Assembly (NCBI GenBank): GCA_965213525.1
Contig: OZ243889.1
Coordinates: 1,674,001 to 1,738,000, forward strand
Reading direction: 5' to 3'
DNA: 64,000 bases
Source: G965213525 sp965213525
GTDB taxonomy: Bacteria; Actinomycetota; Acidimicrobiia; Acidimicrobiales; Poriferisodalaceae
Shown one piece after another: positions 43,424 to 52,640 of this stretch. Under the pieces are notes generated by a model. It worked only from the letters and a program-made list of their open reading frames with translations, did no database searches and was not told where the DNA came from. Both the position numbers and the translations under genes were made by a program. Numbering within the stretch: the first letter of the stretch is position 1; every line of letters starts with the position of its first letter.

Positions 43424-44533
43424 TCAGAGGCCGATCCGCTGGGCGAGCAGCTCGCGGTGGTACGAGGGATCGCCGAAGAGCAGCTCGGAGCTCTTGGCCC
43501 GCTTGAAGTACAGGTGCGCGGGGTGCTCCCACGTGAAGCCGATCCCCCCGTGGATCTGGATGTTCTCCGACGCGCAGTGGAAGTACGCCTCCGAGCAGTA
43601 CGCCTTGGCGAGCGAAGCGACCGACGCCAGCTCGTCGTTCACCTCCGAGGCGCACCACCCGGCGTAGTAGGCGGCCGACTTGGCCGACTCGACCTCGAGC
43701 AACATGTCGGCGCACTTGTGCTTGATGGCCTGGAACGAGCCGATGGGCCGTCCGAACTGCACGCGGTCCTTGGCGTACTGCACGGCCATCTCGAGGGTCA
43801 TCTGCGCCCCCCCGACCTGCTCGGCGGCGAGGGCGACGGCGGTGAGGTCCATGAGGGTCGACAGCATCGACCCGTCCGCGGTGTCGGCCAGGTGCTGGGC
43901 GGGCACCGAGTCGAAGGTGAGCCGGGCCTGCTTGCGGGTCTGGTCCATCGTCGACAGGGCCTCACGGGTGAGGCCCTGGGCGTCACCGGCCACGGTGAAC
44001 AGGTGCACGGCGCCGTCCTGGCGGGCGGCGACGACGATCAGGTCGGCGGTGTGCCCGTCGAGCACGTACATCTTCTCGCCGCTCAACGTGATGCCGTCGC
44101 CGGTCCCCGAGGCGGTCATCTCGACCCCTTCGAGGTCCCAGCGGCCGTTGGGCTCGGTGACCGCCACCGTGGCGACGATCTCGCCCGAGGCGATCTGGGG
44201 CAGGAAGGCGCCCTTGGCCTCGTCGTTGCCCGACAGCATCAGGGCGTTGGTGGCCATGACCGTCGAGAAGAACGGCGCGCACAGCAGGGCGCGACCCATC
44301 TCCTCCAAGACGACGACGAGCTCGACGAAGCCGAAGCCCTGCCCACCGTGCTCCTCGGGCACGATGAGGCTCTGCAGGCCCAACTGCTCGGCCATCTGGG
44401 TCCAGACCTTGGGGTCGTACCCGGTCTCGGTCTCCATCTGCTCACGCACCGCAGCCTCTGATGACTTGTCCTGGAGGAACGAGCGGACGATCGAGCGGAG
44501 CTCTTCCTGCTCTTCGGTGAAGGCGAAGTTCAT
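43424..44533 (-). CDS. Acyl-CoA dehydrogenase
   Basis: A 369-aa flavoenzyme that introduces a trans-2 double bond in an acyl-CoA. The N-terminal helical domain starts MNFAFTEEQEELRSIVRSFL; VAVTEPNGRWD begins the FAD/substrate region; the C-terminal domain has AVQYAKDRVQFGRPIGSFQAIKHKCADML and ENIQIHGGIGFTWEHPAHLYFKRA. The catalytic base cannot be assigned with certainty. The length is typical of the shorter FadE-type subunits that work as heteromers. The ATG follows an AGGAGGGG site, with a TACGTT -10 element at 44570-44575. Confidence 0.9.
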   Translation of the reverse strand: MNFAFTEEQEELRSIVRSFLQDKSSEAAVREQMETETGYDPKVWTQMAEQLGLQSLIVPEEHGGQGFGFVELVVVLEEMGRALLCAPFFSTVMATNALMLSGNDEAKGAFLPQIASGEIVATVAVTEPNGRWDLEGVEMTASGTGDGITLSGEKMYVLDGHTADLIVVAARQDGAVHLFTVAGDAQGLTREALSTMDQTRKQARLTFDSVPAQHLADTADGSMLSTLMDLTAVALAAEQVGGAQMTLEMAVQYAKDRVQFGRPIGSFQAIKHKCADMLLEVESAKSAAYYAGWCASEVNDELASVASLAKAYCSEAYFHCASENIQIHGGIGFTWEHPAHLYFKRAKSSELLFGDPSYHRELLAQRIGL

Positions 44534-44569
44534 CGGGGGTCCCCTCCTGGGAAGACGACGTCGCCGGCC

Positions 44570-44575
44570 AACGTA
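44570..44575 (-). promoter_or_regulatory. Candidate -10 element for the acyl-CoA dehydrogenase
   Basis: TACGTT lies 36 nt upstream of the ATG at 44533 and would give a leader carrying the strong Shine-Dalgarno. It is part of the divergent region shared with the toxin-antitoxin operon. Confidence 0.35.
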
Positions 44576-44609
44576 GGACGGGCGTCCCACCCGGCGCCAG
44601 CCGTGGTGC

Positions 44610-44623
44610 GTACACGTCTGTAC
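44610..44623 (+). promoter_or_regulatory. Palindromic operator candidate for the toxin-antitoxin operon
   Basis: GTACA-CGTC-TGTAC is a perfect inverted repeat with 5-bp arms. Its right arm overlaps the expected -35 position, 17 bp before the -10 at 44644. Phd/YefM antitoxins usually bind palindromes at their own promoter, so this is a plausible autorepression site. Confidence 0.45.
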
Positions 44624-44643
44624 ACCTCGGGTCGGCGCCCAAG

Positions 44644-44649
44644 TAGGCT
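44644..44649 (+). promoter_or_regulatory. -10 element for the toxin-antitoxin operon (leaderless)
   Basis: TAGGCT lies 7 nt before the GTG at 44657. Confidence 0.45.
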
Positions 44650-44656
44650 GAGCGCG

Positions 44657-44974
44657 GTGGAGGTCCCAGCGACACGAGTCGGGGTGCGGGCCCTGCGCCA
44701 GCGGCTCGCCGAGCACGTGCGACGGGCCGCCGGGGGCGAGTCCGTGGTGATCACCGTCGATGGCCGCCCGGTCGCCCGCCTCGGTCCCCTGTCCCCGGTG
44801 GTGCAGCTCACCCTCGACGACCTCGTCGCCTCGGGTCAGCTGCTGGCCCCCTCGACCACGGCTCGGCCCCCAGCCCCGGCTCCTGTTCCCCTGCCCGTGG
44901 ACCTGCGCCTCGACGAGGTCATCGCGTCCTTGCGGGGCGGACCTGTGACGTCTCGGTCCGAGGGGGGCACGTGA
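44657..44974 (+). CDS. Phd/YefM-type antitoxin
   Basis: A 105-aa protein. The N-terminal ~55 residues are Phd-like: VGVRALRQRLAEHVRRAAGGESVVITVDGRPVARLGPL, the DNA-binding and dimerisation fold. A proline-rich linker and a short C-terminal helix (DLRLDEVIASLRGG) follow, which would bind and block the toxin. The start is set by the -10 element 7 nt upstream and by the conserved N-terminus. It overlaps the PIN toxin gene by 4 nt (GTGA). Confidence 0.85.
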   Translation: MEVPATRVGVRALRQRLAEHVRRAAGGESVVITVDGRPVARLGPLSPVVQLTLDDLVASGQLLAPSTTARPPAPAPVPLPVDLRLDEVIASLRGGPVTSRSEGGT

Positions 44975-45384
44975 CGACCTTCCTCGACACCAGCGCCCTG
45001 GTGCGTCGCTACGTCGCCACCGCAGGCCACGACCTCGTCACCGCCACCATGGCCGCCGACGCCGGGTGGTGCGCGAGCGCCCTGGCGCGCACCGAGGCGC
45101 TGCTGGTGCTGCACCGCCTCGCCACGGGCCGGGTCGCCCAGGCGGGCCTGTGGGATGCCCTGCGAGCCGACTGGGCCGCGGTGGCGGTCGTCCCGGTGGA
45201 TGATCGCTGCCTCGCCCGTGCCGCCGAGCTCGGCGCGGCCTTCGCCCTGGACACCGTCGACGCCGTGCACCTGGCCGCCGCCGACCGACTGCCTCGTCCG
45301 CTGCGCTACGTGACCTTCCACGCCCGCCAGCTGCCCGCCGCCGCCGAGCTCGGCTTCGACGTGATCGCACCCGTCGAGGCCTGA
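44971..45384 (+). CDS. vapC-like: PIN-domain toxin (VapC-like), with an altered fourth acidic position
   Basis: A 137-aa PIN domain, normally a Mg-dependent endoribonuclease cutting tRNA, rRNA or mRNA. The active-site acids visible are D6 (FLDTSALVRRY), E42 (RTEALLVLHRL) and D97 (DTVDAVHLAAA). At the fourth position, usually the Asp of a TFD motif, the sequence is YVTFHARQL, placing H117 there. Metal binding may be weakened, or another acid may substitute. It is translationally coupled to the antitoxin. Confidence 0.87.
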   Translation: MTTFLDTSALVRRYVATAGHDLVTATMAADAGWCASALARTEALLVLHRLATGRVAQAGLWDALRADWAAVAVVPVDDRCLARAAELGAAFALDTVDAVHLAAADRLPRPLRYVTFHARQLPAAAELGFDVIAPVEA

Positions 45385-45408
45385 GGCTCACCCGTCGCCG
45401 ACGGCGGT

Positions 45409-45449
45409 CGCCTGGTGGCCGACGGCGGGCGCCTGGTGGCCGACGGCGG
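45409..45449. repeat. 21-bp direct repeat between two stop codons
   Basis: CGCCTGGTGGCCGACGGCGG occurs at 45409-45428 and 45430-45449, with a partial copy just before. It fills most of the 77-bp gap between the PIN toxin stop and the convergent GGDEF-EAL gene stop. Confidence 0.75.
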
Positions 45450-45461
45450 AGCGCTCCCGCC

Positions 45462-48326
45462 TCAGCCGGCGCCGGCCGCCACCCCGGAGACCTGGGCCAG
45501 GAACGCATCGAAGGAATCCCCACGGGCCCAGTGGTACCCCTGGCCGAAGGCGCATCCCATGTCGGCCAGCGCCTCGCCGGTCACGGCGTCCTCGATGCCC
45601 TCGGCGACGGTCGCCAGCCCGAGGCGGGTCGCCATCTCGCACAGCATCTCCACCACGGTGGCGTCGCCGCCGTCCTGGCGCAGGCTCGAGGTGAACGAGC
45701 GGTCGATCTTCAACACGTCGGCGGGCAGCTGGCGCAGGTAGGTCAGCGACGAGTAGCCGGTGCCGAAGTCATCGATGGCGATGCGGCACCCGAGCTCGCG
45801 CACCTGACGCAGCTGGCGGGCGGCCACGTCGAGGTCGGCGAGCAGGTGGCTCTCGGTGATCTCGATGACCAGGCGCCGTGGTGGCACCCCCGCCCGCGAG
45901 ACGATCTCGTCGACGTCGGCGGCCAGACCGCCTCCGGCGACGTGCAGACCGCTGATGTTGACCGCCAGGTACCAGTCCGCCCCGGGTGAGGCGGCCAGCA
46001 TGTCCACGGCGCAGCGCAGCGCCCACCGCCCCAGCTCGATGGCGAGACCGGTCTCCTCGGCCACCCCCACGAACACCGCAGGAGGTACGACCGTGCCGTC
46101 TGGTCGGGTCCATCGGGCGAGCACCTCGCCGCCGACGACGTGGCCCGTCGGCAGGTCGACGATGGGCTGGACCGCCGTGGTGAGCTGGTCACCGGAGTCG
46201 AGCGCCGACCGCAGGTCCTGCTCGACGTGGGCCCGGTACTCCGCCCAGCGACCCATGGCGTCGTCGAAGACCTCGATGCGGTTCCGGCCGTTCTGCTTGG
46301 CCTTGTACATGGCGAGGTCGGCCCGCCGGAACGCCTCGTCGGCGTCGACCGCCGCCCCGGCGTCCATGAGCGCCACCCCCACCGAGACCCCGACGAACAC
46401 CTCCTGCTCGGCGATGCCGAAGCGGACCCGCAGCGCCTCGACCACCCGCTCGGCGAGCTCGGCGGCCGACTCGATCGAGGCGTCGGGCACCACGATCACG
46501 AACTCGTCGCCGCCGAGGCGCCCGGCGCGCCCGCCGGCCTCGACCGCCAGCGCGGACAGCCGGTCGGCGACCGAGCGCAGCAGCTCGTCGCCTGCGGCGT
46601 GGCCGAGGCTGTCGTTGACCATCTTGAAGCGGTCCAGATCGACGTACAGCAGCGCCGCGGTCTGCCCGGCGTCGGCCAGGGCCTTGACCCCGTCGACCAG
46701 GGCCCAGCGGTTGGCGAGACCGGTCAGGGAGTCCGTGGTGGCGGCATCTCGCAGGCGGTTCTCGAGGCGCCGCCGCTCTGAGTCGTCCCGTAGGAACACG
46801 ACGCGCTCGGCCGTCGCGCCGACGCCGTCGAGCACCCGGGTGGCCACGGTGACCTCGACGGGGCCGTCGGGGCCGTCGAGCACGTCCTCGCGGTCGACGT
46901 GGGTGCCAGCGGGCAGACCCCGTCGCAGGTTCACCAGGTCGCCGAGGCGACGTCCGATGAGCTGGTCCTCCCCGCGACCGAGCAACCGGACCGCCGCCGG
47001 GTTCACGTCGATGACCACGTCCTCGGCGTCCGCGGCGAGGATGGCGTCGACCGCAGCATCGACCAGCGCGGCCGACAGCGCCTGAGAGGCCCGCAGGGCG
47101 TGGGTCGTGATGCTGATGCGCTGGACGGTGCGGTCGACGTCGACGCCGAACGGCCCGGGCAACCAGCCGGTGAGCTTCTCGGCGTCGATCACCCCGTCGG
47201 CGATCATCACCGAGCCGTCTCTCAGATCGCTCAGCATGCGGGCCGCGCTGACCAGCGAGCCGTGGACCGCGGCGACCTCGCGGCTGCGGGGGTCGGTGTG
47301 ACTGCCGATCTCGACGGCGGTGTCGATCTCGCCTCGGGAGATGGCCGTGGCGAGGCGGCGGGTGGCACCGAGGTCACGGGTGATGATGCGCCCCGCCCAC
47401 GCCGCGGCGCCCAGGGCTGCGAGCGCCGCGATCGTGGTGATGCCGACCGACAACCAGTAGTTGCGCTCGGCCGTCGCGAGCTCGTCGAGGGCGTTGGACT
47501 CGTAGTAGGCGACGATGTCTTGACGCAGGTCCTCGAAGCCGAGCACCCGGGTCATGATGGAGGCGCCGACCTCGATGAACGTGGCCTCGCCCGCATCCAG
47601 CTGGCGTTGGGCTCGGGCGCGCTCGGCGTCGCTCGGGCCGTCGAGTGCCTCCAGCAAGCGGTCGACCCGGGCCGGGGGCGCCGCCGAACGGACGTAGTCG
47701 ATCAACTGGGCCCGGCGCCCGTCGAGCGCGGCGCCAGAGTCCCTCGGTCCCGTCGTGGTCGGGTCGGCGCTCGAGAGCAGCAGGCGCGCCTCGTCGGTCA
47801 GCAGGTCCTGGACGTGGGCGGTCACCAGCATCGCCGCCTCGGTGCCGAGCTTGCCCCCCCCGAGGCTGACGAGGGCCTCGCGGGCTGCGGTTCGCGCCCA
47901 CGTGGGATCGACGCGACCGACCTGGGCCCCCCGGGTCAGGGCCACCGCCCGATCGACCAGCTCGTGCACCGCCGGCTCGTCGACGGCCCGGACAGAGCTC
48001 GGGAGGCTCTGGACGTGCTTGTCGAGGCTGGAGGCGAAGCGGGCCTCCATCGACGCCACGACCGAGGTGAACCTGGGGTCGTCGACCTCATCGAGGGCGC
48101 TCTGGACGCGATCGACGGCGAACAGCTCGGTGCCGTGGAGGGCCATCTCGAGCTCGACGAGCCCGACGCTCAGTTGCGTGCGGGCGGCGTGGTCGCGCGA
48201 GACGGCCCTCACCTCGTCGCGATCGTTGGTCCACAGCACCGACAGGACGACCAGGCCGACGAGCGCAGGCAGGGCCACGGCCACCAGCAACGTCCGGGTG
48301 CTGACCCTCCGGGTTCGGATGCTCAC
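45462..48326 (-). CDS. Membrane GGDEF-EAL protein (HAMP-PAS-GGDEF-EAL)
   Basis: A 954-aa c-di-GMP enzyme. Topology: membrane helix ~10-30, an extracytoplasmic helical sensor to ~290, a second helix ~293-312, then HAMP (ITRDLGATRRLATAISRGEIDTAV), PAS (~425-540), GGDEF (~555-715) with an intact GGDEF at 605-609, and EAL (~725-940). The EAL motif reads EVLARW near 734; LAVNISG, VIEITES, IDDFGTGYSSL, LKIDRSF and TVAEGIED are all well preserved, so both activities look possible. The GTG at 48326 diverges from sufC across 90 bp. Confidence 0.93.
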   Translation of the reverse strand: MSIRTRRVSTRTLLVAVALPALVGLVVLSVLWTNDRDEVRAVSRDHAARTQLSVGLVELEMALHGTELFAVDRVQSALDEVDDPRFTSVVASMEARFASSLDKHVQSLPSSVRAVDEPAVHELVDRAVALTRGAQVGRVDPTWARTAAREALVSLGGGKLGTEAAMLVTAHVQDLLTDEARLLLSSADPTTTGPRDSGAALDGRRAQLIDYVRSAAPPARVDRLLEALDGPSDAERARAQRQLDAGEATFIEVGASIMTRVLGFEDLRQDIVAYYESNALDELATAERNYWLSVGITTIAALAALGAAAWAGRIITRDLGATRRLATAISRGEIDTAVEIGSHTDPRSREVAAVHGSLVSAARMLSDLRDGSVMIADGVIDAEKLTGWLPGPFGVDVDRTVQRISITTHALRASQALSAALVDAAVDAILAADAEDVVIDVNPAAVRLLGRGEDQLIGRRLGDLVNLRRGLPAGTHVDREDVLDGPDGPVEVTVATRVLDGVGATAERVVFLRDDSERRRLENRLRDAATTDSLTGLANRWALVDGVKALADAGQTAALLYVDLDRFKMVNDSLGHAAGDELLRSVADRLSALAVEAGGRAGRLGGDEFVIVVPDASIESAAELAERVVEALRVRFGIAEQEVFVGVSVGVALMDAGAAVDADEAFRRADLAMYKAKQNGRNRIEVFDDAMGRWAEYRAHVEQDLRSALDSGDQLTTAVQPIVDLPTGHVVGGEVLARWTRPDGTVVPPAVFVGVAEETGLAIELGRWALRCAVDMLAASPGADWYLAVNISGLHVAGGGLAADVDEIVSRAGVPPRRLVIEITESHLLADLDVAARQLRQVRELGCRIAIDDFGTGYSSLTYLRQLPADVLKIDRSFTSSLRQDGGDATVVEMLCEMATRLGLATVAEGIEDAVTGEALADMGCAFGQGYHWARGDSFDAFLAQVSGVAAGAG

Positions 48327-48377
48327 CCAGAGCCATCGGAGCGTCGGCGACGGTCATGAGCCGAAGACGCCCGGAGG

Positions 48378-48397
48378 GAATTCTCCTACGGGCGTAG
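48378..48397. promoter_or_regulatory. Shared SUF operator candidate, sufC (plus) copy
   Basis: GAATTCTCCTACGGGCGTAG, matching 15 of 20 positions with the site upstream of sufB at 58928-58947. It includes the inverted repeat CTACG-GG-CGTAG and covers the -35 region and spacer of the sufC promoter. Binding by an Rrf2-type SufR/IscR-like regulator is inferred; no such gene lies in the window. Confidence 0.5.
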
Positions 48398-48403
48398 TGC
48401 CAA

Positions 48404-48409
48404 TACACT
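48404..48409 (+). promoter_or_regulatory. -10 element for sufC-sufS-sufU (leaderless)
   Basis: TACACT lies 7 nt before the ATG at 48417, just downstream of the shared SUF operator candidate. Confidence 0.5.
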
Positions 48410-48416
48410 GAGGCCC

Positions 48417-49168
<752 letters not shown>

Positions 49169-49172
<4 letters not shown>

Positions 49173-50410
49173 GCGCGCCGGTGATCGACGCCGCCGCCGT
49201 CCGTGCCGACGTGCCGATCCTGTCGGCGTGTCGCGACGGTCAGCGCCTCGTCTACCTCGACAGCGCGGCGAGCTCGCAGCGAACCCGTCCGGTCATCGAC
49301 GCCGTTCGGTGCTACGACGAGCGCCAGCACGCCAACGTCCACCGCGGGGCCTACCGCCTGGCGGCCGAGGCCGACGCCGCCTACGAGCACGCCCGGTCCG
49401 CCGTGGCTCGCTTCATCGGGGCGGCGGCCCCGTCCGAGGTCGTGTTCACCAAGAACGCCACCGAATCGATCAACCTGGTCGCCCGCTCGTGGGGGGCAGC
49501 CAACCTCGGTGCCGGTGACGCGGTGGTGCTCAGCGAGGTCGAGCACCACGCCAACATCGTCCCCTGGTTGCAGCTCGCCGAGACCAACGGCGTCGAGCTG
49601 CGGTGGATCCCCCTCGGTGAGGACGGCTCGCTCGATCTGTCCACCCTCGACCGCCTCCTCGACGGGGCGCGGATGTTGGCGGTCACCGCCATGTCCAACG
49701 TGTTGGGTGGGGTCGTCGACGTCGGCCACCTGGCCGACCGGGCCCACGACGCCGGCGCCCTCGTGCTGGTCGACGGCTGCCAGTCCGTGCCCCACACCCC
49801 GACCGACGTCGCCGAGCTCGGCGCCGACTTCTTGGCGTTCTCGGGCCACAAGATGCTCGGCCCCACCGGCATCGGGGTGCTGTGGGGCCGGGCCGAGCTG
49901 CTCGACGCCATGCCGCCGTTCCTCGGCGGCGGCGGCATGATCACCGACGTGCGCCTCGACGGCTACGACGCCGCCCCGCTGCCGGCCAAGTTCGAGGCGG
50001 GCACCCCGCCGATCGCCCAGGCGGTCGGGCTCGGAGCGGCTGTGGAGTACCTCGAGGGCCTGAGCATGGAGGCCGTGCGCCGCCACGAGGTCGAGCTCAC
50101 CTCCTACGCCATGCGCGTGCTGCGCGACCGCTTCGGCGACGAGCTCGTCGTGCACGGCCCGCCCGAGCCGGCCCAGCGCGGCGGGGTCATGTCCTTTGCG
50201 TACCGCGACGTCCACCCCCACGACATCGCACAGGTGCTCGACCAGGACGGCGTGTGCGTTCGGGCCGGCCACCACTGCGCCAAGCCCCTCATGCGCCGCC
50301 TCGGGGTGGGGGCGACGGCCCGTGCCAGCTGGTACGTCTACAACGACACCGACGACATCGACGCCTTCGCCGACTCGCTCGCCAAGGCCGGCGACTGGTT
50401 CGCCCTCTGA
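49169..50410 (+). CDS. sufS: Cysteine desulfurase SufS
   Basis: A 413-aa PLP enzyme that takes sulfur from cysteine as a persulfide. The PLP lysine lies in FLAFSGHKMLGPTGIGVLWG, with SEVEHHANIVPW and VDGCQSVPHTP upstream. The catalytic cysteine is in CVRAGHHCAKPLM. These are class II (SufS/Csd) features. The GTG at 49169 overlaps the sufC stop by 4 nt (GTGA); an earlier in-frame GTG at 49163 is less likely. SufU downstream is its expected sulfur acceptor. Confidence 0.95.
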
Positions 50411-50466
50411 GGGCACCGGTCGCCGCCCGCCGCCCTCCCCCGCCCACTGCCCCCCGCAGGATCGCC

Positions 50467-51000
50467 GTGCCCGGACTTGAAGATCTCTACCGCGAGATCA
50501 TCCTCGACCACTACCGCAACCCCCGGAACCGGGGCGAGCTGGCGACGCCGCCGGCGGTGCGGGCCGAGGGGATGAACCCGCTCTGTGGCGACGAGATCGT
50601 CGTCTACGTCGACGTCGACGACGGCGGCGTCGTGTCCGATCTGAAGATCGCCGGTCAGGGCTGCTCGATCTCGCAGTCCTCGGCTTCGATGATGTCGGCT
50701 GCGGTCAACGGCAAGACGGTGCCCGAGGCGCGCCACCTGGTCCGGGCGTTCAAGGCGATGATGTCGATCCACGAGAACGAGCTGGGCGGCGACGCCGATG
50801 CCGAGGACGACCTCGCGGAGATCAAGCTCGGTGACCTCGAGGCGTTGCGCGGCGTGGTCAAGTTCCCGGTGCGCATCAAGTGCGCCACGCTGTCCTGGAA
50901 CACCCTCATCCAGGCCCTCGACGAAGCGGCGACCGACGGCGCCGACGTGAGCGAGCCGCTCGGCGGCGCCGAGACCTCGGGTGGCCCCTCCAGGCAGTGA
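50467..51000 (+). CDS. sufU: SufU, zinc-dependent sulfurtransferase
   Basis: A 177-aa IscU-like protein of the SufU type. It begins LEDLYREIILDHYRNPRNRG and has the three cysteines of the active site: NPLCGDEI, GQGCSISQSSASM and IKCATLSW. A SufU-specific insertion (HENELGGDADAEDD) lies before the last cysteine. It takes persulfide sulfur from SufS. The GTG follows GCAGGATC, 56 nt after sufS. The C-terminal ~30 residues are a low-complexity acidic/glycine tail. Confidence 0.93.
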   Translation: MPGLEDLYREIILDHYRNPRNRGELATPPAVRAEGMNPLCGDEIVVYVDVDDGGVVSDLKIAGQGCSISQSSASMMSAAVNGKTVPEARHLVRAFKAMMSIHENELGGDADAEDDLAEIKLGDLEALRGVVKFPVRIKCATLSWNTLIQALDEAATDGADVSEPLGGAETSGGPSRQ

Positions 51001-51033
51001 GCAGGGCCGCCTCGGCTGCGCCTCGGCGACGCC

Positions 51034-51423
51034 TCACCACCGGTGGCCGATGGGGGCGCCCGTCATGAGCTCCTTGATGCGGCGCTGGGTGGCTGGGGAG
51101 GTGTCCGCGGGCAGCTCGTCGGGGTCGACGAAGCGGACCTCGGCGATCTCGGCCTGGGCAGGCGGCGTGCCCTGGTGCCAGTCGCGGACGTGGAAGACCA
51201 CGACGTGGTCGCTCTTGTGCTCGGCGAAGCTGGAGAAGACCCCGTGCACGGCGTGGGAGCTGCGGGTCGTCTCGATGCCGGTCTCCTCCCGCAGCTCCCG
51301 GGTCATGGCCTGGACGAGCGACTCACCTGTCTTGACCCCGCCCCCGGGCAGGAACCAGCCGTTGCGGTAGGAGTGACGCACGAGGCACACCCGGCCGTCG
51401 TCGTCGGTCACGAGGGCACGCAC
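51034..51423 (-). CDS. NUDIX hydrolase
   Basis: The NUDIX box GGGVKTGESLVQAMTRELREETGI is complete (G-x5-E-x7-REUxEE). It hydrolyses a nucleoside diphosphate linked to another moiety; the substrate is unknown. The GTG at 51423 is the only standard start, giving 129 aa. However, the same frame is open back to the stop of sufC (51544), and the upstream codons read LIRKRLYDVARRWYRIRGPR, which resembles the N-terminal helix usual before this fold. A CTG at 51495 could be the true start. It would end the minus-strand sufB-to-sufC direction of transcription. Confidence 0.88.
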   Translation of the reverse strand: MRALVTDDDGRVCLVRHSYRNGWFLPGGGVKTGESLVQAMTRELREETGIETTRSSHAVHGVFSSFAEHKSDHVVVFHVRDWHQGTPPAQAEIAEVRFVDPDELPADTSPATQRRIKELMTGAPIGHRW

Positions 51424-51543
51424 GCCGAGGGTGAGCCGAGGTCCGCGGATGCGGTACCACCTCCGTGCGACGTCATAGAGACGCTTGCGGATCAGCGGGG
51501 GACCCCCGGGCGCGGCGCCGTCATCACGGGTGATGCGCCCGGC

Positions 51544-52325
<782 letters not shown>

Positions 52326-52329
<4 letters not shown>

Positions 52330-52640
52330 GCCAGCTCCACGACGACGTCGTCCCCGTCGACGGTGACGGTGTGCACCGCCACGGGCCGAGTGGCCGGCAA
52401 GGTGTCGGGCTCGCCGGTCACCAACGAGAAGCTGCTGGCGTGCTTGGGGCACTCGAGCTTGCGCTCCTCAGGCCACACCTCACCTTCGGAGAGGGAGTAG
52501 TTGGCGTGGGAGCACCGGTCGCCGATGGCGTGCACCTCGTCGCCGAGGCGCACGACGGCGATGGCTGCGCTGCCGAGATCGAAGCGGCGCGCCTGACCGT
52601 CGACCAGGTCGTCGAGCGCGCAGATGCGGGTGCCGGTCAT
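52326..52640 (-). CDS. Rieske-type [2Fe-2S] ferredoxin
   Basis: A 104-aa single-domain Rieske protein with both ligand boxes: C-x-H in GDRCSHANYSL and C-x-x-H in LECPKHASSFSL, as in NirD and biphenyl-dioxygenase-type ferredoxins. It is a soluble electron carrier. Its position between sufD and sufC, with 4-nt overlaps on both sides (ATGA and GTGA), ties its production to SUF and suggests it serves as an electron donor or as an early client of the pathway. Confidence 0.93.
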
